DNA from: Geotalea toluenoxydans JCM 15764
GTDB lineage: Bacteria > Desulfobacterota > Desulfuromonadia > Geobacterales > Geobacteraceae
Assembly: GCF_001311985.1 (NCBI RefSeq)
Contig: NZ_BBCJ01000008.1
Location: 1-64,000, forward strand
DNA length: 64,000 nt
Direction: 5' to 3'
Shown: one piece after another, positions 60,656 through 64,000 of the stretch
Layout: the number at the start of each line of letters is the position of its first letter
Position numbering within the stretch: position 1 is the first letter of the stretch
Made by a program: the position numbers and the translations under genes
The notes under the pieces: generated by a model
Told to the model about the DNA's origin: nothing
What the model saw: the letters and a program-made list of their open reading frames with translations, nothing else
Databases searched by the model: none

Positions 60656-63600
60656 TGGTCAGTGCCGAACTGGTCTGGGGGATATCAATCCTCTACATAG
60701 CTCTCCTCTTTCTGGTAGCTTACCTGGCTGACAAAAGGCAGAGAGCAGGCCAAAGCATTACCTCCAATGCAGTTGTCTATTCTCTTTCAATCGCCGTTTA
60801 TGCCACATCCTGGACCTTTTACGGCAGCGTAGGCAAGGCAGCCACAACCGGTCTGGATTTCATACTCATCTATCTGGGGCCTTCACTGACAGCCTTTTCC
60901 TGGTGGTTTCTGCTACGCAAGATCATCCGGGTAACCAAAGAAAACAACACCACATCACTGGCCGACTTCGTCAGCTCTCGCTACGGCAAGTCCCAGTGGT
61001 TGGGCGCACTGGTTACCATCATCTCCATTACCGGTATAATGCCCTACATCGCACTGCAACTCAAAGCTGTTTCCAGCGCCTTTTCCATCCTGACCGGCCA
61101 TCCGGATTTCCATCTGCGTTTCATGGACAGCATTTCCCTCCCCTCACCCCACCCAGGCTTTTTTTCCGCCTGATACTGGCTGCTTTCAGCGTCATTTTCG
61201 GCGCCCGGCATCTCGTGTCATCGGAACGTCATGAGGGGATGGTTGCAGCCATTGCAGTTGAATCCATTGTCAAACTAGTTGCTTTTCTCACCGTCGGCAT
61301 CTTTGTCACCTATTTCCTCTTTGACGGCATCGGCGACATTTTCCAACGCATGTACATGAAAGATCCTGTCCTTACTGAACACCTGATAACCTTAGGTGAT
61401 GAACAGGAAACCTCCTATACAACCCTGTTCACCATGCTGTATCTGTCAATGGGAGCTATCATGTTTCTCCCGAGACAGTTTCAGATAATGGCCATAGAGA
61501 ACTCTTCAGAAAAACACATCACCAAAGCCATGTGGCTTTTCCCCTTCTACATGTTTCTGATCAACATCTTCGTCATGCCCATCGCAATGGGGGGCATTCT
61601 CATCACCGGCAGCAATCTCAATTCAGATTACTTCGTCCTGACTATCCCTTTACAGACAGGAAACCAGTGGATAGCGCTCATTGCCTATATTGGTGGTTTT
61701 TCCGCAGCCGCCGGCATGGTGATGGTTGAATCGATCACCATTTCAACCATGCTGCTCAATCATGTCATCATGCCGATCGTAATAAGACTGAAACCGCGAA
61801 CCTGGTTTCCTGAGCTGCTCATCAACACCAAGAGGGGCGGGATCTTCCTGGTGGTCTTTCTCGGCTACTTCTATCAGAATATCGTCGGCGAGACCTATAT
61901 GCTTGTGACCATGGGGCTCATTTCCTTTGCCGCCGCCGCCCAGTTCGCCCCTGCCGTGCTCGGCGGCCTCTACTGGCACCGTGGCAACAAAGTCGGCGCC
62001 CTCACCGGTATGTTCCTCGGCTTTATCGTCTGGTTTTACACCCTGCTGGTTCCTTCATTTATAAGATCGGGATGGTGGAACAGCGACATCATGACCAACG
62101 GACCGTTCGGGCTCCGCTTTCTGAGGCCCACTGAGCTCTTCGGCCTTACCGGGTTCGACATGTGGAGTCATGCCCTGTTCTGGAGCCTCTTTTTCAACTT
62201 GGGCACATATCTGATTCTCTCCATCCTGACAGATCAGGACGAAAAAGAGCAGGAGCAGGCAAGGAGATTCATTGATGTCTTATCCCCCGAAAGGGGCAAG
62301 GCTCGATGGGAAACCAAGCGACTTTCCAAGCCGGTGACCATTCTGCAGTTCGTAAACCTGATGGCGAAATTTATCGGTGAAGCCAGGCCCATGCTGCAAT
62401 CAGCGACTACATAGGCAACAGGGAGATCGACAGCCGGGGTGGAGTTTCAGAGTTCGAGCTTCCCGACCTGAAGCGCTTCATTGAAAAGACTTTGGCCGGT
62501 TCCCTTGGCGCTGCAGCGGCGGGGGCCGTTGTCGAAAGCTATCTCACCGACGTCGGTTCGAAGATGGAATCGGTCTACGACATATTCAGCACTGTCCGCA
62601 CCTCCCTCGACCAGAGCAGAGAGGCGCTTTTCGTCAGGCTCAGGGCATCGGAGATCATGAACCGCTCCCTGGATCTGAAAATCATCATGAAAGACCTGTT
62701 GGAATTGTTGCAGAAGGAGTTCAAATTCGATCTTTGCATAATCAGGCTAGTGGACGAAAAAGGCATCTTGACTGTCACTGCCTATCTCGGACCGGAAGAT
62801 CAGCAGATAACGAAGAACAACTGGGTTCCTGAGATAGATACCCACATCGGGGAGGCATTTCTCAGCAACAGAACCGAATTTGTCAACGACACCCGATACC
62901 TGACCAAGCAGAAATCAAGGGAGATCATGGAACGTGAAGGGATAAAATCCTTCGCCCACATTCCCATCGCCAGCGAAGGTGAACCGCCGGTCGGCATACT
63001 CTCGGTATTCTCCAAGTCAATCATCGGATTATTCACCGAACCTTTCCTCCAACTGCTGGGAAGCCTTGCCGGCCAGCTTGCCCAGGCAGTCAGGATTGTT
63101 TCGGAGCGTGAAGCAAAGGAGAAGGAACGGCAACAGAAAGAGGCAGCCCTGTTGGAAAACGCACGGGTGGTACGGGACATGGAGATTGCCAAACAGATAC
63201 AGCTTTCACTGCTGCCCGCTTCCCCCCCCGACCTGCCGGGGGTGCGCTTTGCCAGTTGCTGCGTTCCTGCCGCACATGTGGGTGGTGATTATTACGATTT
63301 CTTTGTTCGTGGCAAAGACATGGTTGACCTGATAATCGCCGATGTTTCCGGACACAGTGTGGGGGCCGCACTGATCATGGTCGAGACACGTAGCGTTCTC
63401 AGGGCACAGGTACCACTGACCACATCCAGCAGTGAAGTCCTTGCCTCGCTGAATGGGCTACTGTATGAGGACTTGACCAGGGCGGAACTGTTCATCACCA
63501 TGTTTTATGCCAGTTACGATGCAGGCACCAGACTTCTCCGCTATGCAAATGCGGGTCACAACCCGCCATTGATCATGAAACCGGGAGGATCAGCCTGCAT

Positions 63601-63895
63601 CGAACTGGATGCAGAAGGGCTCATACTCGGCATAAACCGCTCAGTTTCCTTCGAAGAAAAGCTTTTTCAACTGCATGCGGGTGATCTGGTACTATTGTAT
63701 ACGGATGGTATCATAGAGGCACAAAACGACGAGGGAGAACTTTTTGGCGTGGACAGGCTCTGCATGATCCTCAATGGAATGTCTCAGGAATCACCCGACA
63801 GAATTATGGAGAAGGTGCTGGCTGAAGTTACTCAGTTTGCCGGGTCTAAACCACTGGAAGATGACATCTCAATGATAATAATGAAGATCGACTGA
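60655..63895 (+). CDS. SLC5 symporter-STAC-GAF-SpoIIE phosphatase fusion (frameshifts near 61162 and 62386)
   Basis: About 1080 aa when joined. Residues 1-540 are a sodium:solute symporter (SLC5/PutP type) with about 13 helices (YSLSIAVYATSWTFYGSVG, LADFVSSRYGKSQWLG, GGFSAAAGMVMVESITISTML). Residues about 555-640 match the STAC domain linking SLC5 transporters to signalling modules (FIGEARAHAAISDYIGNREI, LKRFIEKTLAGSLGAAAAGAVV). Then a GAF domain (about 655-820) and a PP2C/SpoIIE phosphatase (about 845-1075) with intact metal motifs VGGDYYDFF, IADVSGHSVGAAL, YTDGIIEA and EDDISMI. Breaks: one T missing in the seven-T run 61159-61165 and one G near 62386, both inside conserved sequence. Starts at TAATG after the small membrane protein. 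Confidence 0.87.
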
Positions 63896-63956
63896 CAAAA
63901 AAGCGAGTCGCAGCTAAAAACAATTTGTTGAAGGTGGTGCTGCGGTGTTATAAACT

Positions 63957-64000
63957 ATGAAATTAATGATACAACAATCATATCCCGTTTCAGAGGGGGC
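63957..64000 (+). CDS. Possible start of a downstream gene, cut by the window end
   Basis: Open frame MKLMIQQSYPVSEG running off the window, 61 bp after the phosphatase stop. A TTGTTG - 18 bp - TATAAA element just before it would be too close to this ATG for normal initiation, so the real start may be later. Too short to identify; an anti-sigma or STAS-type partner of the SpoIIE domain would be the informative possibility. Confidence 0.25.
   Translation, partial: MKLMIQQSYPVSEG

Overview
The window looks like chromosomal DNA of a Geobacteraceae-type deltaproteobacterium (Geobacter/Geotalea-like). This is inferred from gene content and order: a four-subunit KorDABC 2-oxoacid:ferredoxin oxidoreductase, a fused DHH-CBS-poly(A)-polymerase-type tRNA nucleotidyltransferase, the order M50 protease-trpS-scpA-scpB, a B12-dependent class II ribonucleotide reductase, rubrerythrin, a stand-alone MshEN protein and GTGATTG-type heptamer repeats. 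No phage, plasmid, IS transposase or CRISPR array was seen. Gene density is high.

A property of the whole window is that about 20 ordinary single-copy genes (glnA, bioB, bioD, bioA, hrpB, tex, nrdJ, gluQ, ppnP, kdpD and others) are interrupted by roughly 40 one-base frameshifts. Most are a missing base in a short homopolymer (GG to G, CC to C), and a few are an extra base in a longer run. Both halves of each gene keep their motifs, and reconstructed stops often overlap the next start. This fits uncorrected homopolymer sequencing error much better than gene decay. I therefore annotate whole genes and give the approximate break points.

Layout. 1-7.7 kb: Kup potassium transporter divergent from a short KdpD-like kinase with KdpE, then an STT3/PglB-type oligosaccharyltransferase. 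7.7-12.5 kb: tRNA-Gly, gluQ-ppnP, glnA and glnB (P-II) separated by a 141-bp MITE-like element, and a PanE-like reductase. 12.5-21.9 kb: an M23 peptidase, then a long minus-strand run with an FN3 protein, SLBB export protein, Wzz-like protein, VanZ, PAP2, HAD phosphatase and HrpB helicase. 21.9-25.1 kb: tRNA-Glu/Gln and korDABC. 25.2-29.3 kb: a MucR-type regulator and bioB-bioD-bioA behind a BirA-type operator. 29.3-36.6 kb: a small secreted protein, the fused DHH-CBS-nucleotidyltransferase, a MEMO-family protein, scpB-scpA, trpS and an M50 protease. 36.8-43.7 kb: tex, a zinc-ribbon protein, four tRNAs, rdgB-rph, a beta-helix protein and a GAF-GGDEF cyclase. 43.9-53.4 kb: nrdJ behind NrdR-like boxes, a secreted protein, rubrerythrin, a GIY-YIG protein, an MshEN protein, a phosphoesterase, PepF, an M48 peptidase and a hypothetical protein. 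53.4-58.6 kb: a TPR lipoprotein translationally coupled to a peptide ABC transporter (binding protein and two permeases, no ATPase). 58.8-63.9 kb: an APH-like/P-loop kinase fusion, a two-helix membrane protein, and a large SLC5 symporter-STAC-GAF-SpoIIE phosphatase fusion.

The most unusual system is the last one. Its small membrane protein and transporter-sensor overlap head to tail, like CbrX-CbrA of Pseudomonas, but the output domain is a PP2C/SpoIIE-type phosphatase instead of a histidine kinase. This suggests solute uptake or sensing wired to a partner-switching or anti-sigma pathway. The other notable item is the MITE-like element inserted exactly at the glnB stop codon, which may supply the -35 box of the glnA promoter.
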